From: Silicimonas sp.
GTDB taxonomy: Bacteria; Pseudomonadota; Alphaproteobacteria; Rhodobacterales; Rhodobacteraceae
NCBI GenBank assembly: GCA_022820365.1
Contig: JAJEFO010000071.1
Span: 1 to 64,000 of the forward strand
DNA: 64,000 nucleotides
Direction of reading: 5' to 3'
Positions within the stretch are counted from its first letter, which is position 1, and each line of letters opens with the position of its first letter. Below the pieces are notes generated by a model. It ran no database searches, was not told where the DNA came from, and saw only the letters and a program-made list of their open reading frames with translations. This document shows positions 7,973 through 17,419 of this stretch, one piece after another. The translations under genes and the position numbers were made by a program.

Positions 7973-9153
7973 TCCGGTTCCTCCTTGACTTTCCGAAACG
8001 GGCCGTAGCTCGTGAGCACTTCTATGTCGTCGTCAACCGCGGCCCGCTCCGCCTCAAGATACTCTTCCACCGCGCGGGAAAACCCCGAATCCGCCACCCA
8101 ATGCAGCGAGTGAGTCTCCATTGGCAGATATCCTCTCGCCAGCTTGTGGTCACCCTGCGCGCCAGCTTCGACCGCGCCAAGCCCCTTGGCAATCGCATAG
8201 TCGATCGCCTGATAGTAGCAGAGCTCGAAATGCAGGCAGTCGTGATACTCGATTGCGCCCCAGTAGCGGCCAAAGACCGTCTCGCGTCCCACGAAGTTCA
8301 TCGCCCCCGCAACCGGACAACCTTCGCGGATAGCCAGTATCAGAAGAATGTCATCGGCAAGCTGCTCCCGAGCCTGGTCGAAAAAGGCACGCGTCAGGTA
8401 TGGCCTGCCCCATTTGCGTGCGCCTGTGTCCAGGTAGAATTCCCAGAAGGCGTCCCAATGCCCCGGCTGAATGGCATCGCCCGTGAGAGCCACGATTTCG
8501 CCACCGAAGGATTGCGCAATGCGCCGCTCGCGCCGGATCGCCTTTCGCTTGCGCGACGACAGTGCCGACAGAAAGCCGTCGAAGTCCTCGTATCCCTCGT
8601 TCACCCACCGGTACTGCCGTGTCACGCGGTGAAGGAGCCCAAGTTCGCGTCCACGGGTTGCCTCATCCTCCGCACAGAACGTGGCATGCACGGACGAAAG
8701 CTTGTTTTCGACTGCAATATGAAGCGCGCCATTCAACAACGCTCCAAAACAGTCCGCCCGGCATCCGGGACGCAAAAGGAAACGACGCCCGGCTACCGGC
8801 GTGAACGGCACGGCAATCTGCAACTTCGGGTAGTACCTGCCTCCGGCCCGTTCCCAGGCATGTGCCCAGTTGTGATCGAAGATGTACTCGCCCTGGCTGT
8901 GACCCTTCACGTAGAGTGGCGCAACCGCCACCACTTCATCCTTGTCCCGGACTGCGAGATGACGCGGCAGCCATCCCGTGCCAGAACCGACCGAACCACT
9001 CGTCTCCAGCAGGTTCAGGAATCGGTGCGTCGTGAACGGATCGACGGGACGCAGGCCGTTCTTGGTCTCAGCGCCGGCACAGGCATCCCAATCTTCTGAA
9101 GAAATCGCCGACAGGCTTGCCAGCGTCGAGATTTCCAGCGCGGATTCGCTCAT
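7969..9153 (-). CDS. FemAB-like GNAT-fold protein (DUF482, peptidogalycan biosynthesis type)
   Basis: The 394-residue protein matches the FemAB_like/DUF482 family: [16 protein letters not shown] near the N-terminus, [32 protein letters not shown] and [11 protein letters not shown] in the middle, and HYLP-like [14 protein letters not shown] near the C-terminus. These are GNAT-superfamily transferases; a role in adding amino acids to the envelope or in acyl transfer is suggested for the family but not established. It is cytoplasmic, with no signal peptide. It lies upstream of phhB with a four-base overlap and 35 bases downstream of the GDPD gene. Confidence 0.85.
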   Translation of the reverse strand: MSESALEISTLASLSAISSEDWDACAGAETKNGLRPVDPFTTHRFLNLLETSGSVGSGTGWLPRHLAVRDKDEVVAVAPLYVKGHSQGEYIFDHNWAHAWERAGGRYYPKLQIAVPFTPVAGRRFLLRPGCRADCFGALLNGALHIAVENKLSSVHATFCAEDEATRGRELGLLHRVTRQYRWVNEGYEDFDGFLSALSSRKRKAIRRERRIAQSFGGEIVALTGDAIQPGHWDAFWEFYLDTGARKWGRPYLTRAFFDQAREQLADDILLILAIREGCPVAGAMNFVGRETVFGRYWGAIEYHDCLHFELCYYQAIDYAIAKGLGAVEAGAQGDHKLARGYLPMETHSLHWVADSGFSRAVEEYLEAERAAVDDDIEVLTSYGPFRKVKEEPE

Positions 9154-9188
9154 GAATCCACTTTAGCCTGTCGTGACGGAAGCTGCGA

Positions 9189-9956
9189 TCATTCGGCATG
9201 CACGGGCAGATACCCTTCAAAGGTCACGTTGGCAGCGATGGCGCGCGCACGGCGCTCTTCCTCGGCGGATCGCACTGTCCAGCAGAGGATGCTCGCCCCG
9301 CGCTGCCTGAGTTCCAGCACTCGGTCGCTTTCCAGATCCCGGATGTCGTGGCTGATAAACGACGCTCCCGCCCGCTCGTAGTCAGGGATTCCCGCAAGCT
9401 CGGCACGCCTGGCCTCCGGTATCGGCCAGTCCGCCTCGCGGAATGCGCAGGTCACCAGGCCACGCGGCACGCCTGGTGCCAGCGTCCGCATGGCCGCGAC
9501 GCAATGCGGATTGAAGGACATCACCGCCGCAGGCCCGTCATACCCTGCCAGTGCCCTTGCGACCGCGCCTTCGAGAGAGCCGACATCCGGACCGAAGGTT
9601 CCGTCCCGGTCCTTGACTTCGACCAGAAGCGGAACGCGGCCCGCGACCAAACCCAAGACATCCGCGAGATCCGGAATGGACTCGCTGCTTCCCCTGAGCG
9701 CAATGGAAGCGAGCTCGTGCATGGAACGCTCGCGCACGAGACCTTCGCCGCCTGTCATCCGCTCCAGCGTATGGTCGTGGAAGACCGCCGCCTGCCCGTC
9801 CGACGTGAGTTGCACGTCGATCTCGATCCCGTATCCATGATCCAATGCGGCATTGATTGCCGCGCGCGAATTTTCTGGCCGTCCGTCGGAAGCGTCGTGC
9901 AGCGCGCGATGGGCGATCGGGCGGGTCAGGAATTCCGTCGGCAACAAGACCTTCAC
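9189..9956 (-). CDS. Glycerophosphodiester phosphodiesterase
   Basis: The 255-residue protein has the TIM-barrel GDPD motifs: IAHRALHDASDGRPENS (catalytic His and the N-E region), GIEIDVQLTSDGQAAVFHDHTLERMT (Glu and Asp metal ligands and the second His), and LLVEVKDRDG. It hydrolyses glycerophosphodiesters to glycerol 3-phosphate and an alcohol such as choline or ethanolamine. There is no signal peptide, so it acts in the cytoplasm as UgpQ does. It overlaps the RidA-like gene by four bases (9953-9956). The choline-releasing reaction may connect to the methylated-amine genes farther right, but this is only a suggestion. Confidence 0.9.
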   Translation of the reverse strand: MKVLLPTEFLTRPIAHRALHDASDGRPENSRAAINAALDHGYGIEIDVQLTSDGQAAVFHDHTLERMTGGEGLVRERSMHELASIALRGSSESIPDLADVLGLVAGRVPLLVEVKDRDGTFGPDVGSLEGAVARALAGYDGPAAVMSFNPHCVAAMRTLAPGVPRGLVTCAFREADWPIPEARRAELAGIPDYERAGASFISHDIRDLESDRVLELRQRGASILCWTVRSAEEERRARAIAANVTFEGYLPVHAE

Positions 9957-10417
9957 GATACTTCAAAGATGCCTTCGATCTCGACTGCCACGTTCAAGGG
10001 AAGCGATCCGGCACTGACGGCGGAGCGCGAATGACGTCCGGCGTCGCCCAAAACGGCAACCAAGAGATCCGAGGCGCCGTTGATCACCTTTGGCTGATCA
10101 GTGAAGTCGGGCGTTGAATTGACGAATCCCACAAGCTTCACGACGCGAACCAGACGTCCGAAATCGCCATCGCAGCCGGTACGCACCTGGGCCAGCAACG
10201 ACAATGCGCAACGCCTGGCAGCTGCGGCGCCGGCTTCCACGTCTAGTTCAGCGCCCAGCTTGCCGGTGATGAGTTTGCCATCTGCATCAATCGAAATTTG
10301 GCCGGACACGAAGAGCAGTGCTCCAGATCTGACAAAGGGCACGTAATTTGCCACTGGCGGCGGCGAATCGGGCAATGCAAGCCCCATCTCCTGAAGCTTC
10401 TTCTCCACGTCGGTCAT
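9953..10417 (-). CDS. RidA family protein (YjgF/YER057c, 154-residue type)
   Basis: The protein matches the longer RidA subgroup: YVPFVRSGALLFVSGQIS, the conserved C-terminal block around HSRSAVSAGSLPLNVAVEIEG, where the Arg binds the substrate carboxylate. RidA proteins deaminate reactive enamine/imine intermediates from PLP enzymes; paralogues of this length are less well characterised. The ATG at 10417 follows GGGAG. A GTG directly in front is possible but is closer to the ribosome site. It is first in a two-gene unit with the GDPD gene and is divergent from mlaA. Confidence 0.85.
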   Translation of the reverse strand: MTDVEKKLQEMGLALPDSPPPVANYVPFVRSGALLFVSGQISIDADGKLITGKLGAELDVEAGAAAARRCALSLLAQVRTGCDGDFGRLVRVVKLVGFVNSTPDFTDQPKVINGASDLLVAVLGDAGRHSRSAVSAGSLPLNVAVEIEGIFEVS

Positions 10418-10603
10418 CACTTGGCTCCCATTGTCCGGCCTGACGGGATGTCACGCCTGTCCGAACCATTTTCACTCCGCGTCACCCGAGCGCAACAGGT
10501 TTGCCCCAAAAATTCTTGTGCTGCCCCGAGGGTTCTGTTGCGCCGCCCCAATGGCAGACTAGAATTGATCACCGAACCAAAATGAAATGCCAGTGGAATC
10601 ATC

Positions 10604-11380
10604 GTGCACCGCATGCATCTCAAATTCCCGCTCATTGCAATTCTGGCCGCCGCGCTTGCCGTTCCTGCATGTTCTGTACCGTCGGAGGAAGGCGCAGTCC
10701 AAGATCCTTATGAGTCGTTCAACAGGGTGACCCACACCTTCAACAAGGGCGCGGACCGGGTGCTCATCCGCCCGCTCAGCCAAGCCTACGGAAGAACCGT
10801 GCCAAATCCTGTCCGCCGCAGACTGTCCAATGTTGCAGCGCATCTTGACGAGCCGAAATCCGTCGCGAACCATGTACTGCAAGGCGACATTGAAAGTGCC
10901 GGCCAAAGCTTCTTCAGGTTCCTCGTCAACAGCACCGTAGGTGTGGCGGGCCTGTTTGATCCCGCCGCCGGCAGCTTTGGAATGGAACGGCGGCAGGCGG
11001 GCTTTGGAGACACGCTGGCGGTGTGGGGAGCACGGGAAGGCGCCTACCTGGAATTGCCCATTGCGGGACCTTCGACGGAAAGGGATTTTGCGGGGTTGGT
11101 CATTGATGTTGCCACCAATCCGGTCAGCTACATATCCAGCGATGTAGCCATCTTGAACACGGCATCCACGATTCCCGCCGCGCTGAATGTGCGTTACGAG
11201 TTCAGCGATACAGTTGACAGCGTTCTCCACGACAGTGCAGACAGTTACGCGCAGATGAGACTCTTCTACACCCAGAGCCGAAAGTTCGAGTTGAACCAGC
11301 AGGACCCCGGCGACGTCGGCCACGACCCCTTCGAGGACCTGTATGACGAGATATACGAAGAACTCTACGATGAACTCTGA
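10604..11380 (+). CDS. mlaA: MlaA/VacJ outer-membrane lipoprotein
   Basis: The 258-residue precursor has a lipoprotein signal (LKFPLIAILAAALAVPAC, lipid-modified Cys about 23) followed by DPYESFNRVTHTFNKGADR, NHVLQGDIESAGQSFFRF and the family block FGDTLAVWG and YLELPIAGPST. MlaA sits in the outer membrane and removes mislocalised phospholipids, passing them to MlaC. The C-terminus is acidic (DEIYEELYDEL). It can start at GTG 10604 or at ATG 10613; both keep the signal. mlaC begins inside its last codons, an 11-base overlap. The inner-membrane MlaFEDB genes are not in this window. Confidence 0.92.
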   Translation: MHRMHLKFPLIAILAAALAVPACSVPSEEGAVQDPYESFNRVTHTFNKGADRVLIRPLSQAYGRTVPNPVRRRLSNVAAHLDEPKSVANHVLQGDIESAGQSFFRFLVNSTVGVAGLFDPAAGSFGMERRQAGFGDTLAVWGAREGAYLELPIAGPSTERDFAGLVIDVATNPVSYISSDVAILNTASTIPAALNVRYEFSDTVDSVLHDSADSYAQMRLFYTQSRKFELNQQDPGDVGHDPFEDLYDEIYEELYDEL

Positions 11381-11972
11381 TCCGACGCGCCGAACCCTGC
11401 TGTTCGCAGGCGCCTGCGGGGCCATTGCGTTGCGCGTAGCCCCAGCCCATGCGCTGAGCGACGACGAGGCGCGTTCGCTCATCGACGCCGTGGTCAAGGA
11501 CATTCACCGGGTCATCAACTCCGGAATGCCGATTGAGGCGGCGTTGAAGGAATTCGAGAACATCTTTGTCAACTATGCGGATGTTCAGGCGATCGCACGC
11601 TCCGCGCTTGGTCCGCCTGCACGGACCGCCTCGCCGAAGCAGCTTCGGGAATTCACCGACGCATTTTCGGGTTACATTTCACGGAAGTACGGAAAGCGGT
11701 TCCGCGAATTCAAGGGCGGTGTCATCAAGGTGACTGATTCGCGCAAGAGAAGTCGCGTCCACGAGGTTCGCGCGATCGCAAGGCTCAAAGGCCGGGAACC
11801 GCTGGCGATGAGCTTCGTGGTTTCTGATCGCTCGGGAAAGATCCTTTTCATCGACATCCTTATCGAAGGCATCAGCCTGTTGAAGTCTGAACGCGTCGAG
11901 ATCGGAGCCCTGCTTGACAAGCAAGGCGGCGATGTGGACCGGCTCGTTGCGGCATTGAACGGAGACGGGTGA
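11370..11972 (+). CDS. mlaC: MlaC periplasmic phospholipid-binding protein
   Basis: The 200-residue protein starts with a signal carrying twin arginines (TRRTLLFAGACGAIALR), then the Tol-tolerance/MlaC domain: FVNYADVQAIARSALGPPAR, TDAFSGYISRKYGKRF, and the C-terminal ISLLKSERVEIGALLDKQGGDV. MlaC ferries phospholipid between MlaA and the inner-membrane complex. I chose the start at 11370 because ATGAACTCTGA there overlaps the mlaA stop; an upstream ATG at 11343 would extend deep into mlaA. Export through Tat rather than Sec is suggested by the RR pair but not proven. Confidence 0.9.
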   Translation: MNSDPTRRTLLFAGACGAIALRVAPAHALSDDEARSLIDAVVKDIHRVINSGMPIEAALKEFENIFVNYADVQAIARSALGPPARTASPKQLREFTDAFSGYISRKYGKRFREFKGGVIKVTDSRKRSRVHEVRAIARLKGREPLAMSFVVSDRSGKILFIDILIEGISLLKSERVEIGALLDKQGGDVDRLVAALNGDG

Positions 11973-12047
11973 ACGGTCCCAAGGCACCACCATCCCGCTG
12001 CCGCTCCTGCTTCAGCCCTTTGGCCTGTCCGGATGGGAGCGATGCCG

Positions 12048-12923
12048 CTAGTCGTCTCGCCCTTGGACATATGCGCGCCAGAGCGCAAACACGCCCGCCG
12101 CAAGGATGACCATGGCCCCGAGTGCAACGTTTGCCCTTAGGGCCTCGTGAAACACTGCGATCCCGATGAGTGCCGCAAAGACCTGGTGAAAGTAGGCGAA
12201 CGGCTGCACGGCACCGGCCTCGGCCAACTCGTAGCAGCGGATCAGAAGCCAATGTCCGGCGACGCCGGTCATGCAGAGCGCCAGCATCCACAGCCAGTCG
12301 ACAGGCATCATCCATTCCCAGTTCGGCACGCCGATGAATGTCATGGCCACGGCTCCGGCGATCCCGGTCCAGAAAAAGGATGTCGCCGTGTTGTCCTTTC
12401 GCGCAGCATAGCGGGTCGTCAACGAATAAAGCGCAAACATGCAGGCTGAAATGAAAGGAATCAATGCGACCGACCTGAACACGCCGGACCCGGGCTGCAG
12501 AATGATGAGCATGCCGAGAAAGCCGGCAAGGACGGCAAGCCATCGCCGCCATCCTGCCCGTTCGCCAAGCAGCGGTCCTGCAAGTGCGATCACGATCAGT
12601 GGATATATGGCAAAGATTGCATGGCTTTCGACCAGTCCCAGTAGCGTGAAGCCAATGACCGCCACGCAGATCTCGCCCGCAAGCAGGAGCCCCCGGAAGA
12701 TCTGGAGCGCCGGCTGGGATGTCGCCGCAGTCGCACGCACGCCTCCGGGGCGGCGTGCGGCTATGGCAATGACAAAGGCGGCAAAGAACCAGTACCTGAT
12801 CATCACGACCATGAACGTGTTGTATGTCACGGCCAGATGCTGCGAAATGCCGTCCTGCACGGCAAACACGAAGGTCGCCGCGATCATCACAAGGATGCCG
12901 TTCCGGTTCGATTGTGATGTCAT
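12048..12923 (-). CDS. EamA/DMT family permease
   Basis: The 291-residue protein is almost wholly hydrophobic with about ten membrane segments in two EamA repeats (LVMIAATFVFAVQDGISQHL at the start and ALIGIAVFHEALRANVALGA near the end). DMT permeases export or exchange metabolites such as amino acids, purines or carnitine-like compounds; the substrate here is unknown. Its ATG overlaps the stop of mnmD by four bases (12920-12923), and its stop converges with mlaC 75 bases away. Confidence 0.85.
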   Translation of the reverse strand: MTSQSNRNGILVMIAATFVFAVQDGISQHLAVTYNTFMVVMIRYWFFAAFVIAIAARRPGGVRATAATSQPALQIFRGLLLAGEICVAVIGFTLLGLVESHAIFAIYPLIVIALAGPLLGERAGWRRWLAVLAGFLGMLIILQPGSGVFRSVALIPFISACMFALYSLTTRYAARKDNTATSFFWTGIAGAVAMTFIGVPNWEWMMPVDWLWMLALCMTGVAGHWLLIRCYELAEAGAVQPFAYFHQVFAALIGIAVFHEALRANVALGAMVILAAGVFALWRAYVQGRDD

Positions 12924-13630
12924 GAGCAGGCGACCGTCATGTGGCGCTTGCGACCGAACCCGGACGCGCGCTCAACGATGAAACCTGCATCGGCAAGGCC
13001 CGTGCGCACGGTCCTGGCAGCGCTATAGGTCGACGCGGTACCTCCGGGCCGGGTGTGAAGCGCGACCTGACGCAGGAGATGTGGCGTCCAAAGCTCCGGA
13101 TTCTTCGCCGGGGCGAATCCGTCGAGAAACCAAGCGTCCGCAGAGTCATTCCAGCGCGCCAGAGTCTCGCGGGCATCTCCCAAGACGATCTTCAAGTGCA
13201 GATCGCCGGCCAAGAATTCCCGTGTACCAGATTCCAGGACAGCCACGAGGGGCGCGGCCAGACCGGAAATCTCTGGAAATGACGACAGGGCCCTCGACAT
13301 GTCGGCAGGTGCCATTGGAAACTGCTCGAACGAGGTGAAGCGCAGCGGCCCGGACACTCCGGATTCGCGCCACATGGCCCACGCCGCCAAGGCATTGAGG
13401 CCGGTTCCGAATCCGAGTTCGGCCACATGAAAACCCGGCACGAATCGGTCGGGCAGTCCGTTGCCCGCGAGAAAGACATGCCTTGCTTCGGCGAGCCCGT
13501 CCTCCAGCGAGTAGTACGGATCGCCAAAGCGCGACGCGACGGGCACATCGCCTTGCCATTCCAGGTCGGGAATCTGGTCGTCCGGCAATCCATTTCCTAC
13601 AATTGCTCCGTTCCGCGGCGACAGTGACAA
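12920..13630 (-). CDS. mnmD: tRNA (5-methylaminomethyl-2-thiouridine) methyltransferase MnmD
   Basis: The 236-residue protein equals the N-terminal half of the bifunctional MnmC: DPYYSLEDGLAEARHVFL, SAM site ELGFGTGLN (71-79) and WFLDGFAPAKNPELW, with a C-terminal RKRHMTVA. It methylates nm5s2U34 in tRNAs for Lys, Glu and Gln. The likely start is TTG at 13630; no ATG or GTG lies in frame near the expected N-terminus. It is divergent from, and almost abuts, an FAD oxidase gene that matches the other MnmC half, so the two activities are split in this genome. Confidence 0.92.
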   Translation of the reverse strand: MSLSPRNGAIVGNGLPDDQIPDLEWQGDVPVASRFGDPYYSLEDGLAEARHVFLAGNGLPDRFVPGFHVAELGFGTGLNALAAWAMWRESGVSGPLRFTSFEQFPMAPADMSRALSSFPEISGLAAPLVAVLESGTREFLAGDLHLKIVLGDARETLARWNDSADAWFLDGFAPAKNPELWTPHLLRQVALHTRPGGTASTYSAARTVRTGLADAGFIVERASGFGRKRHMTVACS

Positions 13631-13648
13631 CGGGGGAATGCCTTGGCA

Positions 13649-14686
13649 ATGGTCGATGTGACAGTGCGGGGAGCGGGCATCTTCGGGCTCGCAATCGCCT
13701 GGAAGGCCCTGCAGCGTGGCGCACGGGTCCGGGTCATCGACCCGAACGGACCCGGCTCAGGTGCGTCGGGCGGCATCGTCGGCGCGCTCCAGCCGCACGT
13801 ACCCGATCCCTGGAATGCGCTGAAGCAGTATCAGCTCGAGAGTCTGATCGAGGCCCGGGAATTCTGGGAAGGGGTCGATGCGACTTCGGGCGTCTCTTCC
13901 GGTTTCGCCCGCGTGGGCCGTCTGCAGCCGCTCATGAACGAACGCGACGTCGCGCTTGCCCGCGAGCGCGACGTCGCCGCGCGGGCAAACTGGGGCGAAA
14001 GCGCATCGTGGGAAATCATCGATGCTCGGCAAGCCGGCAATTGGTGCCCCCCCTCTCCCACCGGGCTGCTCGTTCACGACACGTTGTCGGCAATCGTGCA
14101 CCCGCGCGACGCGATTCGGAGCCTCGCGACGGCAATTCGGGCGCGTGGAGGGGAAATCTCTGCCGACGGATCCGATCACGGACAGGTCATCTGGGCGACT
14201 GGCTGGAAAGGGCTGCTGAAACTCGAGGCCGCGCTTGGTCGACCGGTCGGCGGTGGCGTGAAAGGACAGGCCGCACTCTTTCGCCACGACGCAGGCGGCC
14301 AGCCGCAGATATTTGCCGACGGGCTTCATTTTGTGCCTCATCTCGACGGCACGCTGGCGATCGGTTCGACCTCGGAGCGCGACTTTGCAGCACCGGCTAC
14401 GACCGACGATCTCCTGAATGACATCATTCGTCGTGCAGGAGAGATCATGCCGGCCCTGACTGAAGCCACGATCATTGAACGTTGGGCGGGGGTTCGGCCA
14501 CGCTGCGTCAGCAGGGCGCCACTGCTCGGGCCATGGCCCGGGCGTCTCGGCCATCATGTCGCCAACGGGGGCTTCAAGATCGGCTTTGGCGTCGCGCCGA
14601 AGGTCGCGGAAACCATCCTGGACCTGGTGCTGGAAGGCGTGGATTCCATCCCTCCGGAACTCCATACCGAGCGGCTTTCCGGTTGA
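13649..14686 (+). CDS. FAD-dependent oxidoreductase, probable detached MnmC oxidase half
   Basis: The 345-residue DAO-fold flavoprotein begins VTVRGAGIFGLAIAWKALQR (dinucleotide-binding GAGIFG) and has GSGASGGIVGALQPH, HVPDPWNALKQY and WAGVRPRCVSRAPLLGP, resembling the C-terminal domain of MnmC, which removes the carboxymethyl group of cmnm5s2U34. Glycine-oxidase-like enzymes share the fold, so the assignment relies on the divergent mnmD neighbour, 18 bases away. I start at ATG 13649, with GGGGGAA upstream; a TTG two codons earlier is the alternative. Confidence 0.8.
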   Translation: MVDVTVRGAGIFGLAIAWKALQRGARVRVIDPNGPGSGASGGIVGALQPHVPDPWNALKQYQLESLIEAREFWEGVDATSGVSSGFARVGRLQPLMNERDVALARERDVAARANWGESASWEIIDARQAGNWCPPSPTGLLVHDTLSAIVHPRDAIRSLATAIRARGGEISADGSDHGQVIWATGWKGLLKLEAALGRPVGGGVKGQAALFRHDAGGQPQIFADGLHFVPHLDGTLAIGSTSERDFAAPATTDDLLNDIIRRAGEIMPALTEATIIERWAGVRPRCVSRAPLLGPWPGRLGHHVANGGFKIGFGVAPKVAETILDLVLEGVDSIPPELHTERLSG

Positions 14687-14850
14687 ACTGCATCGAGGAA
14701 CCGAATCTGGCTGAGGGTGGCGGAACCGCAGGCCATGTGCCAAATAGACCCGATTGGGGAGAAATGCCCCGACGACCCCGAGGCCCAAGGAAAACTCGCC
14801 GAACCGGTCTTCGGCGATGACGAGCGCAACCACGAGCAAACGAGAGATCA

Positions 14851-15648
14851 ATGTTGAAGATGTTTCAAGTGGATGCGTTCACGGATCGCGTGTTCGCAGG
14901 CAACCCGGCCGCCGTCTTGATCCTCGACGAATGGCTGGACGACGCCGTCATGCTGTCGGTTGCGCAGGAGAACAATCTCTCCGAAACGGCGTTCGCCGTC
15001 CCAACCGGTGCCTCCGCATGGAACTTGAGGTGGTTCACGCCCGCGCGCGAGGTGAATTTCTGCGGCCATGCGACCCTGGCAACCACACATGTCTTGGCTG
15101 CTGAGTACGGGGTGCGCGGAACGATCACCTTCCACACACGGATGGGCGATCTGCGGGCCGCGAAGGAAGGTGACGCCTGCTGCATCGATGTTCCGGCCTT
15201 GCTTCCGGAACCGCTGAAGGCCACGCCAAGGGAGCTGGACGGCGTCTTTGCGGAACCTCCGATTGATGTCTTCCGCAACTTCGAGAACATCTTTGCAAAT
15301 CTCGGCAGCGAAGCGGCCGTCCGTCAATTCGAGCCTGACCTGATGCGGATAAGCCGACTGGGCAAGACCGGGCTTGCCGTGACCGGCGTCGGAGACGGCA
15401 CGTCCGGTGCTGCGTTCGTATCACGGTACTTTGCCCCCGGTGCCGGAATCTCCGAGGATCCAGTGACGGGATCGACTCACGCGACGCTCGCTCTCTACTG
15501 GTCGGGCATCTTGGGCGCCTCTCGTGGATGGGCCTTTCAGGCATCGCCTCGTGGCGGCTGGCTGGATTACGAATTGGTCAAGGATCGAGTCCTTCTCCGT
15601 GGAGCCGCCAAGACCTTCATGGAAGCAACGATTTTCCTGCCCGACTGA
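14851..15648 (+). CDS. PhzF-family isomerase-like protein
   Basis: The 265-residue protein has the PhzF duplicated diaminopimelate-epimerase fold: MFQVDAFTDRVFAGNPAAV at the start with the conserved GNPAAV, NNLSETAF carrying the catalytic Glu, RWFTPAREVNFCGHATLA and the later SEDPVTGSTHATLA. PhzF itself isomerises a phenazine precursor, but most members sit in genomes without phenazine genes, as here, and their substrates are unknown. Upstream there is only a short 164-base spacer. It appears to be a single-gene unit. Confidence 0.88.
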   Translation: MLKMFQVDAFTDRVFAGNPAAVLILDEWLDDAVMLSVAQENNLSETAFAVPTGASAWNLRWFTPAREVNFCGHATLATTHVLAAEYGVRGTITFHTRMGDLRAAKEGDACCIDVPALLPEPLKATPRELDGVFAEPPIDVFRNFENIFANLGSEAAVRQFEPDLMRISRLGKTGLAVTGVGDGTSGAAFVSRYFAPGAGISEDPVTGSTHATLALYWSGILGASRGWAFQASPRGGWLDYELVKDRVLLRGAAKTFMEATIFLPD

Positions 15649-16063
15649 TGCCTTGATACCGCCCACATGAGTGCCGGCCCTGCACGCCAACCTGAAGCTG
15701 CCGAGTTCCGGAGCCGACCACCCATGCGCCGATGCGACTTCACGGCAGCATGCCGAACCCGCCGCCCAGGCCAAGTCCAATGCAACGGCCGCTCCTGATC
15801 AAAATGACCCCAATTCGCCTGCCTGAGGCAAGAATCTGCGTACACTCTGAAGGCGCGCGCTACTGCCCGACATGCGGTTATTCCACGACAAAGCAATCGG
15901 GCATCGATACTCCAGACGCCCTTGAAATGAAGGTGATCCCGATTCAGCGGGACGCGACGGCGCAATGGGCGTGCAGTGGCGCTGACCAAAGCGCATGGCA
16001 GCGCTTCGCGTGGTCCTCCATTTTGCACTTCCACCGGGACCGGAATTCCCGGATAACCCTGTC
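15649..16063. other. Spacer of about 415 bases without a supported gene
   Basis: No frame with a plausible start and motif was found. A short minus-strand stretch coding GLGLGGGFGMLP before a stop looks protein-like but is preceded closely by an in-frame stop. The rpe promoter presumably lies here. Confidence 0.45.
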
Positions 16064-16759
16064 ATGGATTTCGACCGCTCGATAAAGATCGCCCCGTCAA
16101 TCCTTGCGGCAGACTTTGCCGATTTCGGGCGCGACATCGAAGCGGTCGAGGCCGAGGGCGCCGACTGGATCCACGTGGACGTGATGGACGGACATTTCGT
16201 GCCGAACATCAGCTTCGGGCCGCAGACGGTGAAGGCAATCCGCAAGCACGTCCGCACTGTCATGGACGTGCACCTGATGATTGCGCCGGTTGACCCCTAT
16301 ATCGACGCGTTCGCGCAAGCAGGCGCGGATGTATTGACGGCGCACCTCGAGGCCGGACCGCACACGCACCGCACGCTGCAGGCAATCCGCAGTGCCGGAA
16401 TGAAATCAGGCCTTGCGCTCAATCCTGGAACGCCCGTGGAGGCGGCGGCACCTCTGCTTGACCTCTGCGACCTGGTTTGCGTGATGACCGTCAATCCTGG
16501 TTTCGGTGGTCAGGCATTCATCGAATCCCAAGTGGGTCAGATCGGGCAGCTGCGCGCCATGATCGGCGACCGCAACATCCATGTCGAGGTCGACGGAGGG
16601 GTCGATCTGCGCACCGCAAGCCTCGTGGCCGATGCTGGAGCGGACGTGCTTGTGGCCGGCACTTCCGTGTTCAACGGCGGAACGGCTGCGAAACCAAGGG
16701 CATATGGCGAAAACATCCGCGCTCTTCGTGAAGCGGCGGACAATGCAAAAGGAGATTGA
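16064..16759 (+). CDS. rpe: Ribulose-phosphate 3-epimerase
   Basis: The 231-residue TIM-barrel enzyme has all Rpe signatures: IAPSILAADFADFGRDIEAV, the metal/catalytic HVDVMDGHFVPNISFG, DVHLMI, the flexible loop VMTVNPGFGGQ and HVEVDGGVDLRTA. It interconverts D-ribulose 5-phosphate and D-xylulose 5-phosphate in the pentose phosphate (and, where present, Calvin) pathway. The start at 16064 gives the usual length; an in-frame ATG 23 codons upstream would add a non-conserved leader. The thioredoxin-like gene follows after three bases. Confidence 0.95.
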   Translation: MDFDRSIKIAPSILAADFADFGRDIEAVEAEGADWIHVDVMDGHFVPNISFGPQTVKAIRKHVRTVMDVHLMIAPVDPYIDAFAQAGADVLTAHLEAGPHTHRTLQAIRSAGMKSGLALNPGTPVEAAAPLLDLCDLVCVMTVNPGFGGQAFIESQVGQIGQLRAMIGDRNIHVEVDGGVDLRTASLVADAGADVLVAGTSVFNGGTAAKPRAYGENIRALREAADNAKGD

Positions 16760-16762
16760 TCC

Positions 16763-17320
16763 ATGGCGGCTGCATCACCACCGGTTTGCGACTTTGGCTG
16801 GAAAGCGCCGGCATTTTCGCTGCCAACTACCGATGGACGGGTTCTGGCTCTTTCCGACATTTCGGGCCCCAAGGGCACGCTCGTCATGTTCATCTGCAAT
16901 CATTGCCCCTACGTTCTTGCGGTGCTTGACCGCATGATCAGGGACGCGCGTGACCTGAAGTCACTCGGCGTCGGCGTGGCGGCAATTTGCTCGAACGACG
17001 CGAAGACGTATCCGGCAGACAGTTTCGACAACATGAAACGGCTGGCCGATGAACGCGGCTTCTCGTTCCCTTACCTTCACGACGAGGACCAGGCGATCGC
17101 GCACGCCTATGGCGCTGTCTGCACCCCGGACTTTTTTGGCTTCAATGCCGATTTGGAACTTCAGTACAGGGGAAGGCTTGACGCCTCAGGAAGCCGCCCC
17201 GGGCCGCAGGATCTCAGGCGCGACCTGTTCGAAGCGATGCGGGAAGTGGCCTCGACCGGCATGGGACCGCGAGATCAGATTCGCTCGACCGGGTGTTCCA
17301 TCAAGTGGAAGGCCGCGTAG
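16763..17320 (+). CDS. Thioredoxin-fold redox protein (peroxiredoxin/TlpA-like)
   Basis: The 185-residue protein has the AhpC/Redoxin fold: FGWKAPAFSLPTTDGRVLAL, then FICNHCPYV with a CxxC pair at Cys45/Cys48, and AHAYGAVCTPDFFGFN. A cis-proline loop of thioredoxin type is present (VCTPDFF). No signal peptide, so it acts in the cytoplasm. The precise reaction (disulphide reductase or thiol peroxidase) is not known for this subfamily. AAAGGAGATT lies just before the ATG. It is 3 bases after rpe and probably co-transcribed; it converges on smc. Confidence 0.82.
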   Translation: MAAASPPVCDFGWKAPAFSLPTTDGRVLALSDISGPKGTLVMFICNHCPYVLAVLDRMIRDARDLKSLGVGVAAICSNDAKTYPADSFDNMKRLADERGFSFPYLHDEDQAIAHAYGAVCTPDFFGFNADLELQYRGRLDASGSRPGPQDLRRDLFEAMREVASTGMGPRDQIRSTGCSIKWKAA

Positions 17321-17419
17321 GCCAGTTCTGCCGATCCGCAATCAGGCAGTCCTGCGTCGCCCCGGAAACAGTGACGCGCAGGCTACAGGCAGCGCGTGGG
17401 CAGCACATGCGCCTGCCGC

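Noticed and set aside
15730-15830. 3' remnant of an enzyme on the minus strand (GLGLGGGFGMLP before a stop)
   Set aside because: An in-frame stop lies close upstream and no family could be named with confidence.
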